Assembly: GCF_017497975.1 (NCBI RefSeq)
Contig: NZ_JAGDEL010000009.1
Location: forward strand, 124,001-188,000
Length of the DNA: 64,000 nt
Direction: 5' to 3'
Source: Metabacillus bambusae
Lineage (GTDB): Bacteria > Bacillota > Bacilli > Bacillales > Bacillaceae
The notes below the pieces were generated by a model that was not told where the DNA came from, searched no databases, and saw only the letters and a program-made list of their open reading frames with translations. How positions within the stretch are numbered: the first letter of the stretch is position 1; every line of letters starts with the position of its first letter. Positions 7,338-16,473 of this stretch are shown piece after piece. Made by a program: the position numbers and the translations under genes.

Positions 7338-9752
7338 GTGGAAAAAAAGAAATTAGTTCTAATAGGAAATGGAATGGCCGGTGTAAGAGCGATCGAAGAA
7401 ATTTTAAAGGTTTCGAAAGATTTATTCGATATAACAATCTTTGGGAGTGAACCACATCCTAACTATAATAGAATCCTATTATCAAAGGTGTTACAGGGAG
7501 ATACCAAGGTAAAAGATATTACACTAAATGACTGGGAATGGTATGAAGAAAATAATATTACCCTCTATACAGGTGAAACAGTAACGAAAATTAATCCAGA
7601 GATGATGGCAGTCGTATCAGATAAAGGTAGAGTTGTACCATATGATGAATTGATTATCGCAACTGGATCTGTACCATTTATCCTTCCACTACCTGGTGCT
7701 GATAAGCAAGGTGTTACAGCATTCCGTGATATTAAAGATACCGACATTATGCTAGAAGCATCTAAAAATTATAAAAAAGCAGCAGTTATAGGCGGAGGCT
7801 TACTTGGATTAGAAGCAGCACGTGGCTTATTAAACTTAGGGATGGATGTCTCTGTTATTCATATCGCTCCAACATTAATGGAACGCCAGCTAGATGAAAC
7901 AGCTGGACGCCTTTTACAAAAAGAACTTGAAAAACAAGGAATGAAATTTTTATTAGAAGCGCAAACACAAGAAATTTACGGGGCAGATCGAGTAGAAGGA
8001 TTGAAATTTAAAGATGGAACACATCTTGAAGCAGACTTAGTTGTTATGGCAGTTGGGATTAAGCCTAATATCGAGTTAGCTAAAGAAAGTGGGATAGCTG
8101 TTAATAGAGGAATCATCGTAAATGACTTTTTACAAACAGATCTTCCACATGTTTATTCTGTTGGTGAATGTGCCGAGCATAACGGAATTCCATATGGTCT
8201 AGTTGCTCCTTTATATGAGCAAGCCAAAGTACTAGCTAGTCACATTTGTGGTCAAGAAGCAGCACCATATCAGGGTTCTGTATTATCCACTCAATTAAAG
8301 GTTTCTGGTGTTGAAGTATTTTCAGCAGGTGACTTTATGGATGGTGACGACAAAAAGTCTCTAAAAATATTTGATGAACAAGATGGAATTTATAAAAAGA
8401 TTGTTTTAAAAGGAAATAAAATTGTCGGAGCCGTATTATTTGGAGATAGCAAAGAAGGAAATCGACTGTTTTCGATGATTAAAAAAGAAGCAGACATTTC
8501 AGATACAGAAAAGATCACAATTTTGCAGCCGGTAGGAGAGGAAGCTGGCGCTAGCTTAGTTGCTTCAATGAGCGCTGATGAAATCATCTGTGGGTGTAAC
8601 GGGGTTTCAAAGGGTGCGATCGTTCAAGCGATTCAGGAAAAAGGCTGTACTTCTGTTGACGCAATTAAAGCATGTACTAGTGCTTCTCGATCTTGTGGAG
8701 GATGTAAACCACTAGTTGCAGATGTCCTGCAGCTTACCCTTGGATCTGAATTCGATGCTTCCGCACAAAAAGAGGCAATTTGTGGATGTACGACATTATC
8801 TCGAGAAGAAATTGTCGATGGCATTAAAGAGAAAGGTCTAACACATATAAGAGAAGTCATGAATGTTCTTGGATGGGAATCTGAAGAAGGCTGTTCAAAA
8901 TGTCGTCCAGCTGTTAACTATTATTTAGGAATGGTAAATCCAAAACAATATGAAGATGAAAGAGAATCACGCTTTGTTAATGAGCGTATGCATGCAAATA
9001 TTCAAAAGGATGGAACATACTCAGTTGTCCCTAGAATGTACGGTGGTGTCACAAATGCAAACGAATTACGCCGTATTGCAGATGTTGTTGAAAAATATGA
9101 AATTCCATTAGTAAAAGTAACCGGTGGACAACGTATTGACCTGTTTGGTGTTAAAAAAGATGACCTACCAAAGGTATGGCAGGATCTAGATATGAATTCA
9201 GGCTATGCATATGGAAAATCACTACGTACAGTGAAAACATGTGTTGGTGAAACATTCTGTCGCTTTGGTACCCAAGATTCAATGGGCTTAGGAATTGACC
9301 TTGAAAAGAAATTTGAAGGATTACAAACACCTCACAAAGTAAAAATGGCTGTATCTGCTTGTCCTAGAAGCTGTGCAGAATCAGGTTTTAAAGATATTGG
9401 ATTCATTGGTATTGATGGTGGATGGGAAATCTACGTTGGTGGAAATGGTGGTACACATGTACGTGGAGGAGACTTATTATACAAAGTAAAAACAGATCAA
9501 GAAGCAATGGAAATTACCGGTGCATATTTACAATATTATCGTGAAACAGCAAACTATTTGGAACGTACTTCAGCATGGATCGAACGTGTTGGCTTAGCTC
9601 ATGTCCAATCCGTACTAGATGATAAAAACAAGCGTACAGAGTTAAATGCTCGTATGGATGAGGCGCTATCTGTTTATAAGGATCCTTGGAAAGAAATTAT
9701 TGAGAGCAAGAAAACAACGAAGGAACTATTTGAAACAGTTGGCATTTCTTGA
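7338..9752 (+). CDS. nasD: NAD(P)H nitrite reductase large subunit NasD
   Basis: An 804-residue protein, the usual NirB/NasD length, that reduces nitrite to ammonium. It has an N-terminal FAD/NAD(P)H module (GNGMAG near residue 10, GGGLLGLEAARG near 150). Two Bfd-like [2Fe-2S] domains follow (CGC...CGGC and CGC...CSKC). A ferredoxin-like half-domain and the siroheme domain complete it. Both cysteine pairs of the siroheme/[4Fe-4S] site are intact (TCVGETFC and SACPRSC), unlike in the paralogue NasB. The start is GTG at 7338 behind AAGGGGAGGA. It is the first gene of nasDEF, behind its own TnrA-type promoter. Confidence 0.95.
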   Translation: MEKKKLVLIGNGMAGVRAIEEILKVSKDLFDITIFGSEPHPNYNRILLSKVLQGDTKVKDITLNDWEWYEENNITLYTGETVTKINPEMMAVVSDKGRVVPYDELIIATGSVPFILPLPGADKQGVTAFRDIKDTDIMLEASKNYKKAAVIGGGLLGLEAARGLLNLGMDVSVIHIAPTLMERQLDETAGRLLQKELEKQGMKFLLEAQTQEIYGADRVEGLKFKDGTHLEADLVVMAVGIKPNIELAKESGIAVNRGIIVNDFLQTDLPHVYSVGECAEHNGIPYGLVAPLYEQAKVLASHICGQEAAPYQGSVLSTQLKVSGVEVFSAGDFMDGDDKKSLKIFDEQDGIYKKIVLKGNKIVGAVLFGDSKEGNRLFSMIKKEADISDTEKITILQPVGEEAGASLVASMSADEIICGCNGVSKGAIVQAIQEKGCTSVDAIKACTSASRSCGGCKPLVADVLQLTLGSEFDASAQKEAICGCTTLSREEIVDGIKEKGLTHIREVMNVLGWESEEGCSKCRPAVNYYLGMVNPKQYEDERESRFVNERMHANIQKDGTYSVVPRMYGGVTNANELRRIADVVEKYEIPLVKVTGGQRIDLFGVKKDDLPKVWQDLDMNSGYAYGKSLRTVKTCVGETFCRFGTQDSMGLGIDLEKKFEGLQTPHKVKMAVSACPRSCAESGFKDIGFIGIDGGWEIYVGGNGGTHVRGGDLLYKVKTDQEAMEITGAYLQYYRETANYLERTSAWIERVGLAHVQSVLDDKNKRTELNARMDEALSVYKDPWKEIIESKKTTKELFETVGIS

Positions 9753-9836
9753 TCTGTGAACTGTTAGAAAAGAAACGTTCTTTTATCAAGGTATACACAT
9801 AAAAAACAGAATATTTCGTCAAGGAGGAAGATGGAC

Positions 9837-10160
9837 ATGAAGGAAATGACAAAAACAAAGGTGTACGTTGGTCCCCTTTTAGAATTACCAGAACGAGTTG
9901 GAAAAACTGTTCAATTAGAAAAGGATAAGGAAGTTGCAGTTTTTAAACTTTCTAATGGAACAGTCAAAGCTGTGGAAAATAAATGTCCTCATAAAGGCGG
10001 AGTCTTGAGTGAAGGAATTGTTAGTGGAGAGCATGTGTTTTGTCCGATGCATGACTGGAAGATCTGCCTAGAAGACGGTAAGGTTCAAGCACCAGACTTT
10101 GGCTGTGTCAAAAAATATGAAACTCTAATCGAAGAGGGAGATGTATTCCTCTTAATTTAA
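9837..10160 (+). CDS. nasE: Nitrite reductase small subunit NasE (Rieske type)
   Basis: A 107-residue Rieske-fold protein that partners NasD. Cys50 and His52 (CPHKG) with Cys69 and His72 (CPMHDWKI) form the [2Fe-2S] site. The start at 9837 is preferred over the in-frame ATG at 9831 because AAGGAGG lies 9 nt upstream of it but only 3 nt upstream of the earlier ATG. It lies 84 bp after nasD and 131 bp before nasF, in the B. subtilis order. Confidence 0.93.
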   Translation: MKEMTKTKVYVGPLLELPERVGKTVQLEKDKEVAVFKLSNGTVKAVENKCPHKGGVLSEGIVSGEHVFCPMHDWKICLEDGKVQAPDFGCVKKYETLIEEGDVFLLI

Positions 10161-10291
10161 CCAAATAGGGGAGAAAACAAAAGTAAAGTAGCTAAAGGGT
10201 TCTTATGCCAATTAAGAGAGTGTCCTCCCTTACTTTGAGAACAACAAAGTGCATGAATAATTAAACAAAATGTTAAGGGAGGAATGGAAAA

Positions 10292-11779
10292 ATGCGGATA
10301 GGTAAGGTGTATTTAGTTGGGGCTGGTCCTGGAGATAGTGAGTTAATAACAGTAAAAGGGATGGAAGTTATTAAAAAGGCGGAGGTTATCCTTTACGATC
10401 GCTTAGTTAACCCCAAACTACTTGATTATGCTAATGCAGACTGTGAATTGATCTATTGTGGGAAGCTTCCTACCCGACATTTTATGAAGCAGGAGGAGAT
10501 AAATCGGACATTGCTTGAAAAGGCATTGGCTGGTTTTACAGTTGTAAGGCTAAAAGGTGGAGATCCTAGCGTCTTTGGAAGAGTTGGCGAGGAAGCTGAA
10601 GTTCTAGCCGAACAAAATGTAGCCTATGAAATTGTACCCGGGATAACCTCGGGTATTGCAGCTCCTCTTTATGCAGGAATTCCTGTTACACATCGCGATT
10701 ACGCAGGCTCCTTTGCAATGGTGACAGCACATGATAAATCAAAAAATGGTAAGCCTGATATCGATTGGGAAGGGCTGGCTAGAGGTGTCCAAACGATTGC
10801 GTTTTATATGGGGGTCTCAAATTTAGAACATATATGTGAAAATCTTATTCTTCACGGGAAAGCACCAGATACTCCTGTTATCGTGATTCGCTGGGGCACT
10901 TGGAGTAGACAGGAAAGTGTAGTCGGTACGCTTTCATCTATTGTTGAAAAGGTCCGGGAGGGAAACATTGAAAACCCGGCTATTACCTTAGTTGGTGATA
11001 TTGTAGCGACTAGGGAAAAAATAAAATGGTTTGAGAAAAAACCGTTGTTTGGCCAACAACTTCTCTATGTTCGCGGATGTGCTGAAGAAGAGTGTTTCGC
11101 ACATGAGTATGTAGATCAAGGAGCAGACGTAATTGAATTCCCTAAGTGGGAAATAAATGAAGGCTCTTTAGATGTTAAGGTCAGAAAAAAGTTAACTGTT
11201 TATAAAAGAATGCTTTTTATGTCAACAGAAGCGGCAACGAACTTTTTTAAGCTATTAAAAAAGTACAAAATAGATATTCGACAATTACAAGCAAGACTTT
11301 TTTGTAAGCAATTATCAACAATTAAGCTCCTAGAAGATAAAGGATTCCTTGCAGGATTAGCAGATGAAATAGATAGTGAAGGAAGCTTATTAATAATTGG
11401 ATCAAATGATCATTGTGAAAAGAAATGGAAGCTTGATTACAAATATGGTGAACATGATTATGCTGGTGTTTATCAAGCATCAATTGATAAAAGGTACGAA
11501 CCGATTATTAGGAGGTCAATTGAAGATGCTTCAATCTCAGCAATTCTCTTTTCCACAAGTGATTCAGTTCACACTTTTATGAAGCAAGCTACACATTATG
11601 GCGTATCTATTCAGTCATTAGCATCAACTACTGATTTCATCTGCCTAAGTAAACAAGCATGGCTAACTGCTACTAATTATGGTCTTCAACCAAAAATGCA
11701 GGATGAAAATAATAAATTATCGGTAGGAGACTATTCACAGAAGAGCACTGAGTTAATCGTTTCATCTAAAACGTACTAA
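10292..11779 (+). CDS. nasF: Uroporphyrinogen-III C-methyltransferase NasF with HemD-like tail
   Basis: A 495-residue protein. Residues 1-245 form a SUMT/CobA methyltransferase with the signature GAGPGDSELITVKG and VRLKGGDPS. It makes precorrin-2, the precursor of the siroheme used by NasD. Residues from about 250 to 470 look like a diverged uroporphyrinogen-III synthase (HemD) domain, which accounts for the length. B. subtilis NasF is about the same size. A GGGAGGA site precedes the ATG. It is the last gene of nasDEF, followed by a strong terminator. The activity of the HemD-like half is uncertain. Confidence 0.88.
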   Translation: MRIGKVYLVGAGPGDSELITVKGMEVIKKAEVILYDRLVNPKLLDYANADCELIYCGKLPTRHFMKQEEINRTLLEKALAGFTVVRLKGGDPSVFGRVGEEAEVLAEQNVAYEIVPGITSGIAAPLYAGIPVTHRDYAGSFAMVTAHDKSKNGKPDIDWEGLARGVQTIAFYMGVSNLEHICENLILHGKAPDTPVIVIRWGTWSRQESVVGTLSSIVEKVREGNIENPAITLVGDIVATREKIKWFEKKPLFGQQLLYVRGCAEEECFAHEYVDQGADVIEFPKWEINEGSLDVKVRKKLTVYKRMLFMSTEAATNFFKLLKKYKIDIRQLQARLFCKQLSTIKLLEDKGFLAGLADEIDSEGSLLIIGSNDHCEKKWKLDYKYGEHDYAGVYQASIDKRYEPIIRRSIEDASISAILFSTSDSVHTFMKQATHYGVSIQSLASTTDFICLSKQAWLTATNYGLQPKMQDENNKLSVGDYSQKSTELIVSSKTY

Positions 11780-11782
11780 AAA

Positions 11783-11847
11783 GGCTGAATCAATAAGATG
11801 CTCTTGCTTAAATGGAGTAGGTCTTATTGATTCAGCTTTTATTTTTT
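11783..11847 (+). terminator. Terminator of nasDEF
   Basis: A perfect 15-bp stem, GCTGAATCAATAAGA with TCTTATTGATTCAGC, encloses a 23-nt loop and is followed by TTTTATTTTTT. Confidence 0.88.
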
Positions 11848-12093
11848 AAAATCAAATTTAGGCTTGATGAAGTAAGGATAATTGTATAAATTTGCAAAAA
11901 ATCAATATCCTTTCAAGTATAATTACAATAAGGTTGTGGGATAATCTATTGCTGTAGGAAGGAAAGAAATCGGAACTTTTTACCTTGTTTTTATAAGCGA
12001 AAAAAGGGTTTGAAAATAGATGAACAATTATGTTTTCCCACGCTTAATTAAAGTTAAGATTTTCGTTGACTCCGTTTTTCCTTCGTCATATCA
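11848..12093. other. Intergenic stretch, nothing recognised
   Basis: AT-rich sequence after the nasF terminator. No start with a ribosome binding site, strong hairpin or repeat was seen. Confidence 0.5.
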
Positions 12094-12252
12094 TCAATAT
12101 TCTATTTCTTCATAATCCTTTGGTTGAGGAAGTGGTTGTTCTGGAAGTGTTATGTTGTATTCTGAAAGAGCATCAGATTTCCTTTTGTATATTTTTCCAC
12201 CATTGGGGTTTTTCATATTTTTATCATGATTTATTTTATTCAAATTGACCAT
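12094..12252 (-). CDS. Small protein of unknown function, about 50 residues
   Basis: A 52-codon frame on the minus strand reading MVNLNKINHDKNMK..., with a proline-rich acidic tail ending PQPKDYEEIEY. AAAAGGAG lies directly before the ATG at 12252, which is too close. The in-frame TTG at 12243 is 8 nt from the same site, so translation probably starts there (49 residues). There is no signal peptide or membrane segment. Ribosome binding site, length and non-repetitive composition favour a real gene. The product is not recognised. Confidence 0.5.
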   Translation of the reverse strand: MVNLNKINHDKNMKNPNGGKIYKRKSDALSEYNITLPEQPLPQPKDYEEIEY

Positions 12253-12442
12253 CTCCTTTTTGTAATGTTAGTTTTTAGTCTGTCCAAAATGGGTATTAAC
12301 ATGAAGAAATAAAAGCTTATTTTACTTGTTAAAAATTCACACATCAGTCACTCTACCACCTATTATTAGCACCTGGTAATAATGTTACATTGCTATTTAT
12401 CATTTAGCTTGGTACGATAAACCATGTTGCTGTTAATGGGAT

Positions 12443-12635
12443 AAGGCTCTTTTCTACGAGAAAACTGATTCAGGTTGATTGGAACGGATTGCGAGACTCC
12501 TGCGGGAGTAGCAGGACAGGTGAGACTCATGCAGGCGTTTACGCCGAGGAGGCTCACCGCCCGCCCTGCGGAAAGCGAGCATCCCTCGCTGCAATCAACC
12601 ATACCGGACTACTTGGTAAATAGTGAAAAAGCCTA
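12443..12635. repeat. MITE-like dispersed repeat (family B), longest copy
   Basis: About 193 bp with imperfect terminal inverted repeats AAGGCTCTTTTC and GAAAAAGCCT. The interior is GC-rich and strongly structured, with GCGAGACTCCTGCGGGA, GGAGGCTCACCGCCCGCCC and GCGGAAAGCGAG motifs and flanking GGTTGATT/AATCAACC arms. Related copies occur at 16370-16452 and 38467-38604, with a remnant at 46366-46416. It has no coding capacity of its own. Elements of this type are common between genes in Bacillaceae. Confidence 0.75.
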
Positions 12636-12741
12636 AGATAAAGATCGGGAAAGAATATTAATAATAACTTTCTAATCCAGATGTGGTCGATTTTTGACAC
12701 TAACATTAACGTATATAGTTGATTATGGAAGGAGTAATGTT

Positions 12742-13860
12742 GTGAAAGAACTTCATTCATTTGCATGGTATGCAGCGCGTATATCTCCAAAATTACCGAA
12801 AAAGGCATTTAAGCCTGTCCCTGGACGCCTCTGGGGAGGATTAGCCTATCTGCTAATTGTCATTGCAGGGTTTTTAACAATCGGTTTATTTTCTTTAAAC
12901 CCGTTTATTTACTTAGCCATTGCAATAGTACTTGGTACTAGTTTTGCAGCAATGGGATTTCTTGGGCATGAAATTTTACATGGCACGGTTGTTAGAAAAC
13001 CGTGGCTACGAGATTTATTAGGTGCCATTGCTTTTTGGCCATTAAGCACTGGACCAAGATTGTGGAGAAAGTGGCATAACTTAACACATCACGTTCATAC
13101 ACAGAAAGAGGATCATGATCCAGATTCATGGCCAACACTAGAAAGGCTTTCTAAAACGAAAGTCTTACGTTGGATCTATCGTTTACCACAGGGATTTCGT
13201 GCATTTGTAAGCTTTTGTTCATTAACAGTTATGTTTTCATTACATTCAGCAAAAATGTTTACTGCTTATATAAAAGAATTTAATCCAAAGCATCAGCCTT
13301 CAGTATGGATGCAATTCATCTTACCATGGGTATTTTGGATATCCCTATTATTCATTATGGGGCCATTTAAATGGTTTTTTGCTTTCTTATTACCGTTATT
13401 TATTGCGAATGCCATTGTTATGGGGTATATCTCAACAAACCACCGCTTGAACCCGATTACTGAGGTGAATGACCCATTAGCAAATAGCTTAACGGTAACT
13501 GTCCCAAAATGGGTTGATTTCTTACACTTTAACTTTTCATATCATACAGAGCATCATCTTTTTCCAGGGATGAGCTCAAAGTATTACCCATTAGTGAAGG
13601 AACATATTAAAAGTATGTGGCCTGAGCGCTATCATGAAATGTCTTTAGGAAAAGCGTTAGTAGCACTCTGGAAAACACCACGTATTTACTATGAAGGAAA
13701 TAAACTAATAGATCCTAGACAGGGACATGTATATGAAACGTTAGGTCATGGACTAGACATTTCAAACATAACCTTTCACAAGCTTGATAAGGCAGATACT
13801 TTAGTTAGAATCATTAAGAAATCAAAGGCGAAAATTGGTAAAGTTGTTAAAGAGGAATAA
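12742..13860 (+). CDS. Membrane fatty acid desaturase
   Basis: A 372-residue integral membrane desaturase with the three histidine boxes of the family: HEILHG (residues 76-81), HNLTHH (112-117) and HTEHH (268-272). These bind the di-iron centre that introduces a double bond into acyl chains of membrane lipids. At least four hydrophobic segments are present. The start is a GTG at 12742 with AAGGAG 7 nt upstream; an upstream in-frame TTG at 12694 is actually part of a TTGACA promoter-like motif. It is longer than B. subtilis Des (352). No DesKR-type two-component genes are adjacent, so regulation is unknown. Confidence 0.85.
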   Translation: MKELHSFAWYAARISPKLPKKAFKPVPGRLWGGLAYLLIVIAGFLTIGLFSLNPFIYLAIAIVLGTSFAAMGFLGHEILHGTVVRKPWLRDLLGAIAFWPLSTGPRLWRKWHNLTHHVHTQKEDHDPDSWPTLERLSKTKVLRWIYRLPQGFRAFVSFCSLTVMFSLHSAKMFTAYIKEFNPKHQPSVWMQFILPWVFWISLLFIMGPFKWFFAFLLPLFIANAIVMGYISTNHRLNPITEVNDPLANSLTVTVPKWVDFLHFNFSYHTEHHLFPGMSSKYYPLVKEHIKSMWPERYHEMSLGKALVALWKTPRIYYEGNKLIDPRQGHVYETLGHGLDISNITFHKLDKADTLVRIIKKSKAKIGKVVKEE

Positions 13861-13861
13861 G

Positions 13862-13995
13862 AAAAGCGCAAGCGCCTTGATCAGCCTCGGGCAATAAGCC
13901 ACAAATGAATAGAAGACGATCTTTGTCTTCAATTCATTTGTGGCTTAGACCCAAGAGGGGCTAGGCGCTGGAGCTAGACACCAAAACTAAGTACA
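13862..13995. repeat. Dispersed repeat family A, copy 1
   Basis: Begins AAAAGCGCAAGCGCCTTGA and ends with GGCGCTGGAGCTAGACACC plus a GTACAAAATTTTAAA tail. An inner hairpin pairs AAGCCACAAATGAAT with AATTCATTTGTGGCTT. Related copies lie at 16280, 34972, 40302, 41190, 55876 and 59050. It sits directly behind the desaturase stop codon. Confidence 0.75.
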
Positions 13996-14020
13996 AAATT
14001 TTAAACTTTCTTAACTGTTA

Positions 14021-14049
14021 AAAAAGGGTCAGACATATGTCTGACCCTT
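14021..14049. terminator. Terminator between desaturase and yhfW
   Basis: A perfect 26-bp palindrome built on AAGGGTCAGACAT (14024-14049) has an A/T tail on its left side. On the minus strand it is a strong terminator for yhfW, two bases after its stop. It could also act on the plus strand. Confidence 0.85.
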
Positions 14050-14051
14050 AG

Positions 14052-15593
14052 CTAATTCAAATCTACTTTTTTCAACGGCTTTTTAGCAGGTCCTTCAATA
14101 ACATCACCTTGTACAGTATATCTAGAACCGTGACATGGACAATCCCAAGAGCGGTCACCGCTATTCCACTCTACTTCACAGCCCATATGAGTACAGGTTG
14201 TGTCAACAAGGTTTATATTCCCCTCTTTATCCTTATAACAGCCGGCGCGTTTCCCGTTTACAACAACAACTGAACCTTCATCATTTCTAATATCTTCAAT
14301 TCGTTTATCCGCAATATCGATTTTACCCTCAATTAAATGACCTGCTACATCTAAGTTTTGCATGAGAAACTTTTTGATACTTGGATCTGCATAAAAGCGT
14401 GCTGGACTATATAACTCCAGATACGGGTTTTCTTTTTCTAAGACAAGGTCACTAAGCAATTTTGCTGCAGCTGTTCCATTCGACATCCCCCATTTGCGAT
14501 AACCTGTTGCGACAAGAATATTTGGCTTATTTGATGTGATTGGTCCAACATAAGGGACTTTGTCTAGCGTGTATAGATCTTGTGCAGACCAACGGTATTT
14601 GATTTCTTCAATTCCCAACACTTCCTCGCCAAACTCTTCAAGTGCTTTATAGTGCTTGTAAGTAGAAGTTCCTTGACCTGTTTTATGGCCATCCCCACTA
14701 ATTAAAACTAATTTTTCCCCATTCATCGGTGTGTAACGTAATGATCGAGTAGGAGAATCAGCACTGTAGAACATACCACCAGGAAACTCCTGTTTTGTTT
14801 TGACACCTAAAATATAGGATCGCTCTGCATGCAGTCTAGTAAAGTAAAATCCTTTGCCATCAAAGAAAGGGAAATGTGAGCAAGCAATAGCATATTTACA
14901 AGCAACTCGACGACCTTCTCGTGTAATAATCATTGGTTTTGGCGTTGTTTCATCAATATCAATTGCTGTCGTTTGCTCGTAGATTTCTCCGCCAGCGTTC
15001 GTTATTTCATTCACAAGTGCTTTTAAATAACTTAATGGATGGAATTGCCCTTGGCTTTTCATAATGACTGCACCTTTGACATCTATAGGTAAAGGTATAT
15101 CTTCAGAGAAATCACTATGTATCCCTAGCTTTTGATAGGCATCGTATTCCTTCATTATTTTCCGTGCATATTCATCACTTACCGCATACATATAGGCATC
15201 TTCTTCTGATAAGTCACATTCTATTGCTAGGTCTTTAACAGTTTGTCGAACAAATCTAAGTGCATCATTGTTTGCTTCATAATATTGCTTTGCTTTTTCT
15301 TCACCCATATGTTGAATAAATTCATCATAGATCAAACCATGCTGTGCTGTGATTTTTGCAGTGGTATGACCTGTTGTACCGTTAAGAATTTGGCTTGCTT
15401 CTAAAATGGCAACCTTCATCCCTTGTTTTGTTAACAAATAAGCGGTAGTTATCCCCGTTATACCACCTCCAACAATTGCGACATCAACTTCAGTATCAAT
15501 TGAAAGGGGGGAGAAAGTAGGTAACTGTGTTGATTCCTTCCAGTATGGTTCAGGTTCATATGGCATTTTTCCTTGTGGAAATTCTTCGGTCAA
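14052..15593 (-). CDS. yhfW: FAD-dependent oxidoreductase with C-terminal Rieske domain (YhfW-like)
   Basis: A DAO-type FAD oxidoreductase (dinucleotide motif GGGITG near the N-terminus) fused to a C-terminal Rieske [2Fe-2S] domain with CTHMGC and CPCHGS. This is the architecture and length of B. subtilis YhfW (about 510 residues). The substrate is unknown; electrons could pass between flavin and Rieske cluster. The start is a TTG at 15593 with GAAGGAGG 7 nt upstream; the longer frame from 15620 would place that site inside the gene. It is a single gene, convergent with the desaturase. Confidence 0.82.
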   Translation of the reverse strand: MTEEFPQGKMPYEPEPYWKESTQLPTFSPLSIDTEVDVAIVGGGITGITTAYLLTKQGMKVAILEASQILNGTTGHTTAKITAQHGLIYDEFIQHMGEEKAKQYYEANNDALRFVRQTVKDLAIECDLSEEDAYMYAVSDEYARKIMKEYDAYQKLGIHSDFSEDIPLPIDVKGAVIMKSQGQFHPLSYLKALVNEITNAGGEIYEQTTAIDIDETTPKPMIITREGRRVACKYAIACSHFPFFDGKGFYFTRLHAERSYILGVKTKQEFPGGMFYSADSPTRSLRYTPMNGEKLVLISGDGHKTGQGTSTYKHYKALEEFGEEVLGIEEIKYRWSAQDLYTLDKVPYVGPITSNKPNILVATGYRKWGMSNGTAAAKLLSDLVLEKENPYLELYSPARFYADPSIKKFLMQNLDVAGHLIEGKIDIADKRIEDIRNDEGSVVVVNGKRAGCYKDKEGNINLVDTTCTHMGCEVEWNSGDRSWDCPCHGSRYTVQGDVIEGPAKKPLKKVDLN

Positions 15594-15796
15594 TTGAATT
15601 CCTCCTTCAATAACATTCATATTCCATACAGATAATTTTTACCAAAATCATTGAAATCATGTACCGCGTATACAAAACGGTTAAAGCGTAATCTAGGCAC
15701 GTTTAAGAATAAGTAAACCCCAAAGCTCCAATAAGGTGAAAAATGTTGACTGAATATAGCTAGATAGCGGGTTCTACCACTTTTTCTCATCCGAAT

Positions 15797-15828
15797 TTGA
15801 GGGTAGTCTGATCCAGTCTACGCCTCAA
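15797..15828. promoter_or_regulatory. Candidate LiaR operator upstream of liaI
   Basis: A 32-bp dyad: TTGAGG-G-TAG, a central TCTGATCCAGT, then CTA-CG-CCTCAA. It lies about 100 bp upstream of liaI. A TAAGAT at 15881-15886 could be the -10, placing the dyad near -80. The strong liaI promoter of B. subtilis is activated by LiaR from an upstream inverted repeat, so position and symmetry fit. The assignment is inferred. Confidence 0.5.
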
Positions 15829-15928
15829 GTCTTAGATGAAAATAAAGCTAGCGCTCGTTATGAGGATTTTTAAAAGTAGGTAAGATAAGGACATAGAAAC
15901 GAACACAACTTGAAAGGAGGAAATGAGA

Positions 15929-16279
15929 ATGAAAAAACTTGGTTACTTACTTTTAGGCGGGGTGGCAGTTGTTGTATTGCTTTCAAATCTTGCCCCTATG
16001 ATCGCATTAGGAATCAGCCTACTTATCATGTACTACTCATATAAAGGCTTTATCAAAACAAATTCAACATTTAATAAAGTTGTCTTAGCGATCATTGGTG
16101 TCATTGCATTATTTGCATCAGCATCTAACCTTCCAGCTATTCTAGGATTTGTTGCTGCGTATGTTTTATATATTGTCTTTAAAAAATGGAAAAACCCAAC
16201 AGCAGCTAACAAAATGGAAGATAATGATCCATTCACAAACTTTGAAAAAGAATGGAATGATTTAAAAGGTAATTACTAA
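15929..16279 (+). CDS. liaI: LiaI-like membrane protein
   Basis: A 116-residue protein with three to four hydrophobic segments and a charged C-terminal tail. In B. subtilis, LiaI is the membrane anchor that recruits the PspA-like LiaH during envelope stress. The sequence alone is generic; the call rests on its position as first gene before a PspA-family gene and liaF-liaS-liaR. ATG 15929 has AAAGGAGG 8 nt upstream; the in-frame ATG at 15923 is too close to it. Two dispersed repeats separate it from liaH. Confidence 0.75.
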   Translation: MKKLGYLLLGGVAVVVLLSNLAPMIALGISLLIMYYSYKGFIKTNSTFNKVVLAIIGVIALFASASNLPAILGFVAAYVLYIVFKKWKNPTAANKMEDNDPFTNFEKEWNDLKGNY

Positions 16280-16345
16280 GAAAAGCGCAAGCGCCTTGCT
16301 CAGCAGCGTATAACAGGAGTAAGACACTAACATTACGTACAAAGA
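16280..16345. repeat. Dispersed repeat family A, truncated copy 2
   Basis: Starts GAAAAGCGCAAGCGCCTTG directly after the liaI stop, then loses the middle of the element and resumes at a GTAAGACACTAACATTACG tail matching the far end of copy 1. It lies within the liaI-liaH gap. Confidence 0.6.
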
Positions 16346-16369
16346 CTTATACTTTATTATTAATAAAAA

Positions 16370-16452
16370 GGCTCTGTTCACTGTTGATTTTGGCACTTTG
16401 TTGATTGGAGCGAACGCCTGCAGCGGAAATCGACAACCAAGTTAATAGAGCC
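16370..16452. repeat. MITE-like family B, internally deleted copy
   Basis: Inverted ends are GGCTCTGTT and AATAGAGCC. Most of the sequence matches the copy at 38467-38604, including ACTTTGTTGATTGGA and GCGAACGCCTGCAGCGGAAAT. About 55 bp of the structured centre are missing at the junction ATTGGA/GCGAACG. It lies 21 bp before the liaH start and supplies the spurious upstream extension of that reading frame. Confidence 0.75.
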
Positions 16453-16473
16453 AATAAAAAAGGAGAGATAAAC

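Noticed and set aside
10161-10291. Gap between nasE and nasF considered for a riboswitch or internal promoter
   Set aside because: No conserved riboswitch core, strong hairpin or clear promoter was seen.
12393-12602. Frames across the family B repeat
   Set aside because: Open frames arise from the GC-rich hairpin sequence of the repeat; no start signals.
16405-16473. N-terminal extension of liaH (23 codons)
   Set aside because: These codons come from the family B repeat; the ATG at 16474 has the ribosome binding site.
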